A stretch of DNA of 64,000 nt, taken from Salipaludibacillus sp047795645. Its GTDB lineage: Bacteria; Bacillota; Bacilli; Bacillales; Salisediminibacteriaceae. Where the stretch lies: contig NZ_CP181045.1 in assembly GCF_047795645.1 (NCBI RefSeq), forward strand, positions 2,852,001 through 2,916,000, in the 5' to 3' direction. The position numbers were made by a program, and so were the translations under genes. Each line of letters starts with the position of its first letter. Position 1 is the first letter of the stretch. Below the pieces are notes generated by a model. That model made no database searches and was not told where the DNA came from. It was given only the letters and a program-made list of their open reading frames with translations. Of this stretch, positions 52,018 through 61,274 are shown in pieces.

Positions 52018-52934
52018 TATGCCTCAACCTCTTTTCTTTTAAAGTAGATGAGTGCAGACAAACTGATAAGCAATATAATAAACGTCATAAAAACACCTTG
52101 AGTCGCCGCATATCCTGCATCTTCTCGTCTGAAATACAATGTATACATAAACGTTGACATCGATTGCGAAGCATTGCCAGGTCCTCCACCTGTGAGAGAA
52201 ACAATTACATCAAATAATTTTAATCCTCCAATTAAATTTAAAACTACATTTATAGTAATTGCAGGCATCAATAAAGGAAGGGTAATTTTCTTAAATTGTT
52301 GATAACCAGTTGCACCATCAATATCTGCCGCTTCATAGTAATCTTTTGAGATCCCTTGCAACCCTGCTAAATAAATAATCATAGATATTCCTACAAATTG
52401 ATATGTGTTAACGATTACGATTAAATAAGGGTTTACACTCGGATTACCTAACGAATTAATAGGATCAAACCCGAAAAACATGATTAGATCATTTAACGCA
52501 CCACCTTGATAAGCAAAAAAGAAAACCCATATGTAACCCATAATTAGCGGACTGACAATGACCGGAAGATAAATAATTGTTCGCGTTATCGCTTTAAATT
52601 TAATACTGCGATTTAACAGCAATGCATATAAAAGACCAATTGTCAGTTGTAAAAAAGTACTACCCATCCCATAAAGAAGTGTATTTTTAACAATCAACCA
52701 TGTTAGTGGATCTGAAAATAATCTTGCGTACTGATCTAGTCCAACCCAGTTAGACTCCTGCGAAAATCCATCCCAATCAGTAAAAGATATCTGAATCCCG
52801 TTTAAAAAGGGATAAATGATAAAAAATGAAATAGCAGCAAGAGCTGGTAAATACATCCACCAAAGCGATGATTCCTTCTTCTTATAAGAATTTCTTGACA
52901 CATTCGAATTATTTTTACCTATCATTTCACTCAT
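52017..52934 (-). CDS. Sugar ABC transporter permease, MsmF/MalF type
   Basis: 305 aa, six membrane helices; the N-terminal helix starts SLWWMYLPALAAISFFIIYP. EAA loop: YYEAADIDGATGYQQFKKIT, followed by LPLLMPAITINVVLNLIGGL. GGGPGNASQSMSTFMYTLYF is typical of this subfamily. First permease of the msm-like operon, 152 bp after the binding-protein gene. Confidence 0.95.
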   Translation of the reverse strand: MSEMIGKNNSNVSRNSYKKKESSLWWMYLPALAAISFFIIYPFLNGIQISFTDWDGFSQESNWVGLDQYARLFSDPLTWLIVKNTLLYGMGSTFLQLTIGLLYALLLNRSIKFKAITRTIIYLPVIVSPLIMGYIWVFFFAYQGGALNDLIMFFGFDPINSLGNPSVNPYLIVIVNTYQFVGISMIIYLAGLQGISKDYYEAADIDGATGYQQFKKITLPLLMPAITINVVLNLIGGLKLFDVIVSLTGGGPGNASQSMSTFMYTLYFRREDAGYAATQGVFMTFIILLISLSALIYFKRKEVEA

Positions 52935-53051
52935 TTTCCCAACTCCTTAGCTAACTTGGCTTCCCTATTTAATTAGGAAGGAGAACAATTTGTAACCTAC
53001 AGTAAAATCCTTTAAAGAGTATTGCTCGTTTAAGGAGAAGAATAGAAGGAT

Positions 53052-53078
53052 AAGGGGGGACGCCCCTCTCCCTCTATG
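53052..53078 (-). terminator. Hairpin between msmE-like gene and permeases
   Basis: On the minus strand GAGGGGC-GT-CCCCCCTTATCC: a short GC stem just after the binding-protein stop. It may cause partial termination or protect the 3-prime end, giving more binding protein than permease. Confidence 0.4.
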
Positions 53079-53086
53079 TCAATCAC

Positions 53087-54406
53087 TTACTCATCATTAT
53101 TTTCGTCACTTTCTGCTTCATCTTCATCATTTTCTCCTCTTAAACGGTTATATTCTTCTTCCATAACTTGAGAAACTTCATCTGGTGTAATAGAATCAGC
53201 AATCAAGTCAGCTCCTGTTGTTGCGTATACATCCCACATTCCACCTGGAAGATATACTCTGTCAAAGTAAGGTTGAATATCCACGTGAGACCATCTCTCG
53301 TAAGAGTCAGCATAGTAATTATCTGCGTCAACGCCCGTTATTCCAGCTGGAAGCGCTGTGCCTTCTGCTACATTTCTTGCATTTTCCGGTTGAGCCAAAA
53401 ATTCAATAAATTGTTTTGCTTCTTCAAGATTTTCTGATTCATCATAAGCCGCTAGAGTATGACGTTCCCCGCCGATCCAGCTTGGGTCATCCCCTTCATA
53501 AAAGGCTGGCACTGGCATCGTTCCTACTTCTACTTCTGGGTTTAGCTCTTGTACATCTCTTCCAAAAGCACCGTCAGCAAAAGTAAAGGCAATGAGATCT
53601 TGTGCCATCAATTGAGCTCTCTGTGATGGGTTCGCTGTTAAAGCATCTACATTTAATAAGTCTTTATCTCTTATTTCGACCATTTTTTCTGGCAACAAAG
53701 TGTAATTTGACCAATTAAACGAACCATCTAGTAATTCTTCCTCATAATTGTTATTCTCATCTGTCACTAATAGTGGTGTAGAGAATTGATCCAAAATCTG
53801 ACCAATCGCATACGGGTCATTTCCAGGAATCCATAGTGGCGCAACATCATCCTCTGTCTCATCACGAATGACTTCCATTGCTGCAATCCAATCATCCATC
53901 GTCTCAGGGAGATCGATATTCAACTCATCTAGCATCGTTGCATTATACATAATCCCGTCATTTGCCTGATTAAGAGGGAAGGCATATACTTTACCATCAT
54001 CATCCTTTAGTAAAGGCTCCATTGACTCATCAAAGTTTTCAACCCAATCCATATCACTTAGATCAGCAACATAGTTCCCATAACGATTTATTGCCCAACC
54101 ATGGGTATCAAACAAATCAGGTAAGTCATTTGAACTCATTCGAACCCGAATAGAATCTTCATAACTGTCAGCTGGGAAATTAGCATCAACCGAAATATGT
54201 GAATATTCTTTTTCAAATTCTTCAATCACTGATTCCATAGCCGAGATGGCATTTTCTTCTGTAAGTGTAGAATATAATGATAAAGTTACTGCTTCATTAC
54301 CTTCACCAGAATTTTCCGTTCCTTCATTTGGTTCTTCTGAATTATTGCAAGCAGTAAACAAAAACATTGCAAGTAAAACTGATAACGCTTTTAATGATTT
54401 TTTCAT
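53087..54406 (-). CDS. Alpha-galactoside-binding lipoprotein, MsmE-like
   Basis: 439 aa. Lipoprotein signal peptide: MKKSLKALSVLLAMFLFTAC with the lipid Cys at residue 20, followed by an acidic linker (NNSEEPNEGTENSGEGNEA). Family-1 solute-binding fold with phrases VIEEFEKEYSHISVDANFPA, DLPDLFDTHGWAINRYG and FPLNQANDGIMYNATMLDEL. Acidic tail EAESDENNDE. ATG at 54406 is chosen with GGGGGA 9 bases upstream; an ATG 18 codons earlier would give a second hydrophobic-poor extension. The first gene of the operon, downstream of a cre-like site. Confidence 0.93.
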   Translation of the reverse strand: MKKSLKALSVLLAMFLFTACNNSEEPNEGTENSGEGNEAVTLSLYSTLTEENAISAMESVIEEFEKEYSHISVDANFPADSYEDSIRVRMSSNDLPDLFDTHGWAINRYGNYVADLSDMDWVENFDESMEPLLKDDDGKVYAFPLNQANDGIMYNATMLDELNIDLPETMDDWIAAMEVIRDETEDDVAPLWIPGNDPYAIGQILDQFSTPLLVTDENNNYEEELLDGSFNWSNYTLLPEKMVEIRDKDLLNVDALTANPSQRAQLMAQDLIAFTFADGAFGRDVQELNPEVEVGTMPVPAFYEGDDPSWIGGERHTLAAYDESENLEEAKQFIEFLAQPENARNVAEGTALPAGITGVDADNYYADSYERWSHVDIQPYFDRVYLPGGMWDVYATTGADLIADSITPDEVSQVMEEEYNRLRGENDEDEAESDENNDE

Positions 54407-54460
54407 TGTACTATTCCCCCTGAATAAATTTTTTAGTGAGTTTGAACTGCCTTTTTTCAC

Positions 54461-54778
54461 TTTCTTCCTCCTTTTTATTTTTGATATCAGACAAAAAGCA
54501 TAACGCTTACAAAAAGATGGGAATTAAATCGGTCAGATAAATTTAACTAAAAATATATCTGATTTAAGTAAAATTATATTATTTTTTCATAAAAAAATCA
54601 AGATTTTTTATTATTTTATTTTAATTTTTAATCAAAATTAACAAAAACCTTGGAGTAATGGTATTTTGATCTATGAACTAAATAGTATTTATTTAATTGA
54701 GTATCCCTTTTGCTCGGAATCACTACCCTTGCGTTCGAATGTTCTGGATGGGTGTTATAATTGGCTAAATACCAACAG
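54461..54778. other. Promoter region of the msm-like operon
   Basis: AT-rich region of about 320 bp upstream of the binding-protein gene. It contains the cre-like/LacI operator-like sequence at 54499-54513 and then A/T tracts. No gene is seen; it ends at the IS1595 remnant. Confidence 0.5.
54499..54513 (-). promoter_or_regulatory. Possible cre / LacI-family operator
   Basis: On the minus strand TTGTAAGCGTTATGC. It matches the cre consensus WTGNAANCGNWWNCA at 13 of 15 positions and has the central CG of LacI-family operators. It lies about 95 bases before the binding-protein start, so it could bind CcpA or the LacI-type regulator encoded at 55214. Confidence 0.35.
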
Positions 54779-55113
54779 ATGAGTTTAATTTCATTTCAAA
54801 AGCAGTTTTCTTCTGAAGAAATTTGTCAGGGTCATCTGTTTCAACTAAAGTGGAAAAATGGTTAACCATGAGTACCATTTTTATGACGCGAAAAAAACTC
54901 CGGACCATTTACATTGGCTTCATACGGTTCTTTCAAATGCCAAAGCTTTTTTCAGCGGGACTTTCCTCGGGGTGGATTCAAACACCTTCAAGCTTATTTA
55001 GATGAATTTTGTTATCGATTTAATCGACGTTAATTTGAAGGAAAGTGGTTCAGTCGCTTAATAAAGCTGTATGCATCATCAAACACCATTACTCATTCTG
55101 AGCTAGTGGGATA
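54779..55113 (+). mobile_element. Internally deleted IS1595-family (ISXO2-like) transposase remnant
   Basis: The first 33 codons from the ATG at 54779 read MSLISFQKQFSSEEICQGHL, FQLKWKNG, the normal N-terminus. It then jumps into the C-terminal part near 54868: HEYHFYDAKKTPDHLHWLHT, VLSNAKAFFSGTF. After a frameshift it continues GFKHLQAYLDEFCYRFNRR, a stop, FEGKWFSRLI and SNTITHSELVG. About 200 codons holding the catalytic domain are missing, and the reading frame has a shift and a stop. Terminal inverted repeats were not found. The element is dead. Confidence 0.85.
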
Positions 55114-55167
55114 ATCATTTTAATTTATTTCGGACCTTCTAAGGAAGTATATTTCGCCTTTAAACAA

Positions 55168-55200
55168 GTAAAAAACTACACTTAAAAATGTAGTTTTTGG
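55168..55200 (-). terminator. Terminator of the lacI-type gene
   Basis: AAAAACTACA-TTTTTAAG-TGTAGTTTTTT on the minus strand, 14 bases after the stop codon at 55214. Confidence 0.93.
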
Positions 55201-55213
55201 TAAAATATGAATA

Positions 55214-56245
55214 TTATTTTTTTACCCCTGAACTTTCTCTTATTATTAAGTGACAAGGAACAACAACTTTTATTGGTAGTTCTCGACCTGATAATCTATC
55301 TAACAACAGTTTTACTGCCATCCCTCCCATTTCCTCCGTGTATATCTTAATAGTTGTTAATGATGGTTTAACAAAACTCGCCATTTCAATATCGTTGAAA
55401 CTTACGATACTAACTTCATTCGGCACATGAATATCGACCTCGTGTAATGCCCTAATTGCCCCTATTGCCATTGCATCGCTAGCTATATAAAATGCTGTAG
55501 GAAGTTTATCATCTTGTAACGCTCGTTTCATCGCATCATAACCATTACTTATAAAAAAATCATTAACTTCATAGATAAGATTTCGATCAAATAATTTTTT
55601 TTCTTTTAGGATTTTCTCATAATAGATTCTACGTGGGTCAACAGTATTATGATTCACTTCCTCTTTATCATTTTCTTTGATACCACCAATAAAGCCAATT
55701 TCTGTGTGACCTTGAGAAAATATGTGGTCCAATGCAATTCTTGTTGATTTTTCGAAATCAATCACAACCGTATCGTAATCTTCATCATTTGGTATATGAT
55801 TCACAAAAACAATATTTCTATTAATTTTTTCCCTCATAATTTCTTCAATTTCTTTATCAGTTTCACCAACAACAATTATTCCATCAACACTATTTAATTG
55901 CATATTTCTACCATTTCCTAAATGGACGATTTTATTAACAACTATTCCTCTCTTCGTACATTCTTTTTCAATCCCTCTTCGAATAGAGAGAAAGTAAGTG
56001 TCTTCCCATTCATACTCCTCAGAACACCACATAACAATTCCAATTTCAAATTCATGAACTGTTGGCTTTTTACTAACTGTTTGTTGCCGTTGTCTGATAG
56101 GTATATAATTCAATTCACTTGCCGCACTCATTATTCGATCACGAGTTTTTCTAGCAACTGAAAGATTTTTATCATTATTAAGTACTCTTGAAACTGTTGC
56201 AATTGAAACATCTGCATGCTTCGCAATATCCTTTATTGTCGCCAT
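55214..56245 (-). CDS. LacI/GalR-family regulator of the alpha-galactoside operon
   Basis: 343 aa. N-terminal helix-turn-helix and hinge: ATIKDIAKHADVSIATVSRV, LNNDKNLSVARKTRDRIMSA. Effector domain like a sugar-binding protein (IGIVMWCSEEYEWEDTYFLS, NSVDGIIVVGETDKEIEEIM, IGFIGGIKENDKEEVNHNTV, VSIVSFNDIEMASFVKPSLT). The ATG at 56245 is preferred over a GTG one codon upstream, with GGAGGG 6 bases away. Located upstream of the msm-like genes on the same strand, separated by an IS remnant; it most likely represses them until an alpha-galactoside is present. Confidence 0.92.
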   Translation of the reverse strand: MATIKDIAKHADVSIATVSRVLNNDKNLSVARKTRDRIMSAASELNYIPIRQRQQTVSKKPTVHEFEIGIVMWCSEEYEWEDTYFLSIRRGIEKECTKRGIVVNKIVHLGNGRNMQLNSVDGIIVVGETDKEIEEIMREKINRNIVFVNHIPNDEDYDTVVIDFEKSTRIALDHIFSQGHTEIGFIGGIKENDKEEVNHNTVDPRRIYYEKILKEKKLFDRNLIYEVNDFFISNGYDAMKRALQDDKLPTAFYIASDAMAIGAIRALHEVDIHVPNEVSIVSFNDIEMASFVKPSLTTIKIYTEEMGGMAVKLLLDRLSGRELPIKVVVPCHLIIRESSGVKK

Positions 56246-56521
56246 CACTTACCCTCCTTGGTAAAATTTTTACTAAACTATAAATAGTTTATCACTCGCT
56301 CTTGTTGTTTTCAAGATTTTCAATTAGCAAACATTGATTAAATAAGGATTGAAGTGCTTTTTTGAGTAAAATTATATAAAAATCGAAATTTGATTAAGTT
56401 TAATTGCTGTGATGTTTTATTAATTATACTTTTTATTATTCGAGTAAGTGACATCCCAAGCTGAAAAACACGTATCCACACGAAACTTTCTTTTATGATT
56501 ATTAAATGAAGGCTCGGTCTT

Positions 56522-58294
56522 TCATCCCCTGTACCAAAGCTTTGTATAATTAACCCAACCAAGTGCATTGATATGAATGTTCTTTACATACGTCGGATAA
56601 ATTGCAAATTGCTTCAATCGATACAAGTGGATATGACCAAACTCGTGAACGATATCCGTTTCGATTTCTCGGAACGATTGCAGCAACTTATTTTCTGCAC
56701 CACCACTTCCTGTATATGAAAAAACTTTCTCCGTCATTTTTTTCGATAAATGATTTGCCATAAGGCTGTGATTACCTACGAAGGAAACGAGATAGGTATA
56801 TAATTCACTCTCATAAGTAAGTTGCTCCCCTAAAAGCATGTCTGCTCGGTCAGTTAAAGAAACTGCCTGCAATTCTTCATAAGGGAGAATGTTAATAGAA
56901 ACAACAATCCCCACATCAGTGAGCTGTCTCTGAATCCAATTCGCATCTAATTCATTGCCCGCTCCAGAGTAACTAAACAGCGTGAGTGTTTCGCCTTTAT
57001 AATTGCTCTGTTCCAATGCGCTTTTCGCAATCTTTTCGTCATGTACAACCACGTTATCCTCTGATTCAACTAACATTCGTGAAGCAGAAGCAAAGCGATT
57101 CCCACCTAATTCGTTCATTAATTTCGTCGATTGCAATAAATGAAATATTGCTTTTCTCAACAAGCGATCTTGTGCTAACATTCCCTGTCGCAAATTTAGC
57201 GTTAGAAGTTTGCTACCTCGATCAACGGCTGTATGCTGATCAAAGTTTCCCGTCATTTTTTTGTTGTAAGGATAATGATAAAAGTTAATTCGTTCGTTTT
57301 CAGGAATACGCACGTCCTTTTTATTGTCATATAGCTGTGGGAAGAAGTACATCGACACCTCATCTAAAAACGGACGTATTCCAAAATACTGTTGGAATAC
57401 TGTAAGCACCAACTTGTCCTCTGTATTTTCCTTCACTTGAAAAGGCCCCGTACCAATTGGTAGCTTTTTAATGCTTCCGTTCGAATTTTTAGGAATAACG
57501 CTCGCTCCTAAGGATGAAGCGATATGAAGAAAATATCGAACCGATTGGTTAAATGTAAACACGACTTTATATTTGTTTTCAGCTTTGTTGCTCGCGATAT
57601 GACGCACCAACCAGTGGTAGGCAGAGAACTCAGAAAAATGGCGGTGAAAACTATAACATACATCTTCGCCCTTCATCTCCTGTCCGTCATGAAATAAGAC
57701 ACCTTTCCGCAGATGAAACGTCCATTCTGTGTAGCTATCATTAAAACTCCAATCGTGGGCCAGTTGAGGAACGTGCATGTCTGATCTTTCATCATACGTC
57801 ACAAGTTGGCTGAAAACATGTCTCATAACGTGGTTTTCCGAACGACGATTGACGAAAAGCGGATCAAGAACCGGTAACGGTCTGTAAGAGGGGAACAGCA
57901 GTCGATCTCTATCTCCCGTTTTTCGATCTCCATTATCATTGACTAGCGTATAAAAGAGCCAATCACGCCATTCTTGTCGAAACGAATCACTCAAGTAATA
58001 TTTTTTTGTAAATTTTATAGCCTCATCAATGGAATGAGAGGATGCTAGCTTTTTAGCATTTTCTAAAACTAACGTCTCGAGTTCAGCAACTAGCGTGATT
58101 GATGAATAGTTGCCTCTTCCACGCCCTGCTTTCCACTCAATCCATCCATCCTCTTGCAACCGACCAATAATTAATTTTGCATTACGTTCTGAGCAAGACA
58201 ACATCGAAGCAATTTCTGGAGTGGTAATCTGCGTTGCTTTCTGATACTCATTTAAATTGTTAACTAACACTTCATAGTGATCGAGTAATTTCAT
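56522..58294 (-). CDS. SgrR-like regulator with oligopeptide/sugar-binding domain
   Basis: 590 aa. Residues 1-110 are an SgrR_N winged helix (ATQITTPEIASMLSCSERNA, KLIIGRLQEDGWIEW). The rest is an SBP family-5 domain without signal peptide (PLPVLDPLFVNRRSENHVMR, WTFHLRKGVLFHDGQEMKGE, LPIGTGPFQVKENTEDKLVL), so it senses a ligand inside the cell. ATG at 58294 with GAGAGGTTGG upstream; the longer frame has no ribosome binding site. Divergent from the Ham1-like/MFS pair; in E. coli SgrR is divergent from the setA unit and in B. subtilis YhjP lies beside the MFS gene yhjO, from memory. Confidence 0.9.
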   Translation of the reverse strand: MKLLDHYEVLVNNLNEYQKATQITTPEIASMLSCSERNAKLIIGRLQEDGWIEWKAGRGRGNYSSITLVAELETLVLENAKKLASSHSIDEAIKFTKKYYLSDSFRQEWRDWLFYTLVNDNGDRKTGDRDRLLFPSYRPLPVLDPLFVNRRSENHVMRHVFSQLVTYDERSDMHVPQLAHDWSFNDSYTEWTFHLRKGVLFHDGQEMKGEDVCYSFHRHFSEFSAYHWLVRHIASNKAENKYKVVFTFNQSVRYFLHIASSLGASVIPKNSNGSIKKLPIGTGPFQVKENTEDKLVLTVFQQYFGIRPFLDEVSMYFFPQLYDNKKDVRIPENERINFYHYPYNKKMTGNFDQHTAVDRGSKLLTLNLRQGMLAQDRLLRKAIFHLLQSTKLMNELGGNRFASASRMLVESEDNVVVHDEKIAKSALEQSNYKGETLTLFSYSGAGNELDANWIQRQLTDVGIVVSINILPYEELQAVSLTDRADMLLGEQLTYESELYTYLVSFVGNHSLMANHLSKKMTEKVFSYTGSGGAENKLLQSFREIETDIVHEFGHIHLYRLKQFAIYPTYVKNIHINALGWVNYTKLWYRG

Positions 58295-58395
58295 CGTTTT
58301 AACCAACCTCTCTAAAAGGGGAAATATAATTATCATAACTATACACTTTTTTTCCTCTTTTAAAAAACTACAATAAAGAAAGGAGGTTGATAGAC

Positions 58396-58992
58396 ATGCA
58401 ATTAGTCGTAGCAACATGGAATGAACAGAAATTCAAACTCATTCAAAATGAATTAAAAAACTTAGAAATCCCTATTTTCTGCTTAGCTCATGACATACAG
58501 GATATAGAGGAAACGGAAAATACTTTTATAGGTAATGCGCGATTAAAGGTAAATGCTGCTAGAGAAAAGTATAAAAAAGAGCTGATATTAGGGGAAGATT
58601 CAGGTCTTTGCATCGATGCTTTATCTGGTTTTCCCGGTGTTCATACCGCTCGATTTAGAGATGGTGATGATAACGATAGAGCCGCAGAATTATTGAACAT
58701 GCTTAAAGGAATTCCTCTGAGTAAACGCCAGGCACAATTTCAATGCTCTATAGCTTTGTCTTTTCCAGAAGAGCAGACAATTTCCTGCTCCGGAACAATG
58801 ACCGGCTGGATTGCCGAAGAGCCTATCCAACGAAGTAACGGATATGGCGATATTTTTTTGCTTAGTAATGGTCGACCTTTATCTGCTCAAAATCACTCAA
58901 CTAATCAACTGATCAATCATCGAAGCCAAGCTCTTTTTCAAGCAAAACTAGAAATTATTGAATGGTTAAAAAGGGGACGAGCAACGAAATGA
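58396..58992 (+). CDS. Ham1/RdgB-like nucleotide pyrophosphatase, divergent
   Basis: 198 aa, ITPase/XTPase fold. Recognisable: LVVATWNEQKFKLIQNEL (family TxNxxK), ENTFIGNARLKVNAAREKYK, LGEDSGLCIDALSGFPGVHT, ARFRDGDD, and the C-terminal NHRSQAL (usually SHR). The GYGYDPIF loop is shortened to GYGDIFLL, so substrate selection is probably altered. It may hydrolyse a nucleotide analogue or non-canonical NTP. AAAGGAGG decides the ATG at 58396. It overlaps the MFS gene by ATGA, so they are translationally coupled. Confidence 0.85.
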   Translation: MQLVVATWNEQKFKLIQNELKNLEIPIFCLAHDIQDIEETENTFIGNARLKVNAAREKYKKELILGEDSGLCIDALSGFPGVHTARFRDGDDNDRAAELLNMLKGIPLSKRQAQFQCSIALSFPEEQTISCSGTMTGWIAEEPIQRSNGYGDIFLLSNGRPLSAQNHSTNQLINHRSQALFQAKLEIIEWLKRGRATK

Positions 58993-60206
58993 CGACAATG
59001 ACAGTTCCCCTAAAAAAACGAGTTGTCGGCATCGCCTTACTCACTGCAGTGGCGGTGATGGGGGATTCGATGTTATTTATTGTCCTTCCTCTCTATTGGG
59101 AAGAATTTGGCTTAACTGCACTTTGGCAAATAGGAATCCTTCTTTCTGTTAACCGGTTCATTCGACTCCCTATCAATCCATTAGTCGGTATCTTTTATCA
59201 GCGCTTTCAGTTGCGAACAGGCGTCTTAATTGCTCTTTTTCTCGCTGTCATTACGACAGCGTCTTATGGATTATTAACTGAATTTTGGATGCTTTTGATG
59301 ATGAGAATATTGTGGGGAGTTGCATGGTCGTTGATTCGACTTGGCGGATTATTAACAGTCATTGATGCAACAGATGACCAAAATCGCGGCCAATATGTTG
59401 GCTTATATAATGGTTTGTGGGGGATTGGTGGATTAATTGGCATGTTAGCAGGTGGCTTGCTCGTTGACCAAACATCGATCGTTGTCGTAACATCGTTATT
59501 CGCATGTATTGGTTTAGCTGCCCTTCCAACTGCTTGGATTCTCGTTCCAGTCAGCAAGGCATCTGAAACTCGGAAACAAACAAGATCACTTCCTATCAGA
59601 CAGTGGTTATCCCCCTATGTCGGCATGGTTCTCATCACTGGGATGGCAATGGGATTTATTATTTTCGGTCTGTTTGCATCCACTTTAAGTCCAATTATCG
59701 AACGAGTTTATCTCGATGATTGGACGGTTGCACAGATAACAATTGGAGCCGCGACTCTTGCTGGTATCATCCAAGCGATCCGTTGGGGATGGGACCCCTT
59801 TGTTGCTCCGATTGTCGGAAAAATGTTAGATAACTCTTCCTCAATGCTGAGAATCTTACTTGTCCCTTTATTTCTTGGAAGTGCCCTCTTCCTTACACTA
59901 GCGAATATTCAGTCTATCATTCTGCTGATCGTCGGTTTAGTAATGTTTCAGTTTCTCTCGACGATTTTCGTAACAACGACGGACACCATTGCGACAAATG
60001 CTGCCGCTCAAACTGACCGTGTGAAAGTTATGACTGCTCATACCGTCATGGTAGATATCGGTGCTGCTCTTGGGCCAAGTATATCGTTTCTAATCATTGG
60101 CTGGTATAGCTTAACCGCTGTTTACTATTTAGCAGGATTCTTGCTGTTTTCATTAGGTATCTTTTGGTTAGTATTGAAAACACGGTTACTTCAACTTAGC
60201 CTATGA
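58989..60206 (+). CDS. MFS exporter
   Basis: 405 aa with about 12 membrane helices (VVGIALLTAVAVMGDSMLFI at the start; FILLFSLGIFWLVL-type end). Phrases typical of MFS drug or sugar efflux proteins: VNRFIRLPINPLVGIFYQRF, ILWGVAWSLIRLGGLLTVID, GLYNGLWGIGGLIGMLAGGL. ATG at 58989 overlaps the Ham1-like stop (ATGA) and has AAGGGG upstream. In the SgrR context, a SetA- or YhjO-like exporter is the best guess; substrate unknown. Confidence 0.88.
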   Translation: MTTMTVPLKKRVVGIALLTAVAVMGDSMLFIVLPLYWEEFGLTALWQIGILLSVNRFIRLPINPLVGIFYQRFQLRTGVLIALFLAVITTASYGLLTEFWMLLMMRILWGVAWSLIRLGGLLTVIDATDDQNRGQYVGLYNGLWGIGGLIGMLAGGLLVDQTSIVVVTSLFACIGLAALPTAWILVPVSKASETRKQTRSLPIRQWLSPYVGMVLITGMAMGFIIFGLFASTLSPIIERVYLDDWTVAQITIGAATLAGIIQAIRWGWDPFVAPIVGKMLDNSSSMLRILLVPLFLGSALFLTLANIQSIILLIVGLVMFQFLSTIFVTTTDTIATNAAAQTDRVKVMTAHTVMVDIGAALGPSISFLIIGWYSLTAVYYLAGFLLFSLGIFWLVLKTRLLQLSL

Positions 60207-60250
60207 CCTTTCGGTGGAGAGGTCATAGAATTGCACGCTGTTTTTTACCA

Positions 60251-61141
60251 TCAATGAATCACAATTCGCTCAAACGGCATACGGTTCTTATTTTTTCGAA
60301 ACTCACCAGGAGGAATACCGACCACTTTTCTGAAAACCTTATTAAAGTAGTTATCATTCGCAAATCCTACTTTTTCTGCAATTGTTTTAATTGTAAAGTC
60401 TGTATTGACCATTAATTCAATCGCCTTTTCTATCCGTTTATTTGTTACATAATGGCCAGGAGTAATATTGAGTGATTTCTGGAACAACTTAATTAAATGG
60501 TACTTTGATACATTAGCGGCATTTGCTATCTCATCGATTGTCACGTATGTATGATAATGCTGGTTAATAAAACTTACTGCTCGGTTTAAACTATCTGGGA
60601 TCTCCGACTTAGCCTGCGTTGGTTTTAATAATCGATAACATTCCATTAAAAATGAATATGATTCGGCTGATGACATATAGGCGTCGTCAAAATTCTCTTC
60701 AGATGCAACAATATAAATATCAAACAATTTTTCCATCACACGAGAGTACAATGAAATATCAAGAACTGGCCCATACCTTTGCAAAACTCTATCCCAACAA
60801 TGTTTCGCTTCTTCGCCTCTCAATGTAATAAATATAAATTCCCACTCTGGACTATGATCGGGCAGGTAATAGCAATGATCTCCTGGTATTTCAACCATGA
60901 AGGCTTTTCCTTTCGTTAGCCTATACGTCGTTTCATGAATATCAATTGCCCCTTCTCCAGAAAGTGTGTATTGAAATACAAATGAATTTCGGCCTTGCCT
61001 CTCACGACCATGCCACCTATACTCCGGCGAATTCCTTGTTTCCAATCCAATCACATCAATATCTACGACTGTTTCAACTTTTTCATTCCTACGAAACCCA
61101 ATAATCTCCTGTTTTAAATTGCACCAATTCTCCCTAGACAA
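60251..61141 (-). CDS. AraC-family transcriptional regulator
   Basis: 296 aa. N-terminal cupin-like sensor (about 15-170: LETRNSPEYRWHGRERQGRN, FQYTLSGEGAIDIHETTYRL) and two C-terminal helix-turn-helices (about 195-290: YVTIDEIANAANVSKYHLIK, KTIAEKVGFANDNYFNKVFR). TTG at 61141 is chosen since GGAGGG stands 7 bases upstream; a TTG seven codons earlier lies before that site. Divergent from the GH4 alpha-galactosidase, so it probably activates that gene in response to melibiose or a related sugar, like MelR or MsmR. Confidence 0.9.
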   Translation of the reverse strand: MSRENWCNLKQEIIGFRRNEKVETVVDIDVIGLETRNSPEYRWHGRERQGRNSFVFQYTLSGEGAIDIHETTYRLTKGKAFMVEIPGDHCYYLPDHSPEWEFIFITLRGEEAKHCWDRVLQRYGPVLDISLYSRVMEKLFDIYIVASEENFDDAYMSSAESYSFLMECYRLLKPTQAKSEIPDSLNRAVSFINQHYHTYVTIDEIANAANVSKYHLIKLFQKSLNITPGHYVTNKRIEKAIELMVNTDFTIKTIAEKVGFANDNYFNKVFRKVVGIPPGEFRKNKNRMPFERIVIH

Positions 61142-61200
61142 TATCTTACCCTCCAATAACAATTTTTTACCATTGTAAGCGATCTCTTTTCATATTAACC

Positions 61201-61219
61201 TTAATATATCACATATTAA
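61201..61219. promoter_or_regulatory. AT-rich inverted repeat in the araC-melA intergenic region
   Basis: TTAATAT-ATCAC-ATATTAA, with a further ATATTAA at 61192. In the 133-bp divergent promoter region it could be the AraC-type operator. Confidence 0.35.
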
Positions 61220-61274
61220 TTGATTTTTTAATCTAATAAATAAAACAATAATATACCAAAAGGGGCTGAATTCT

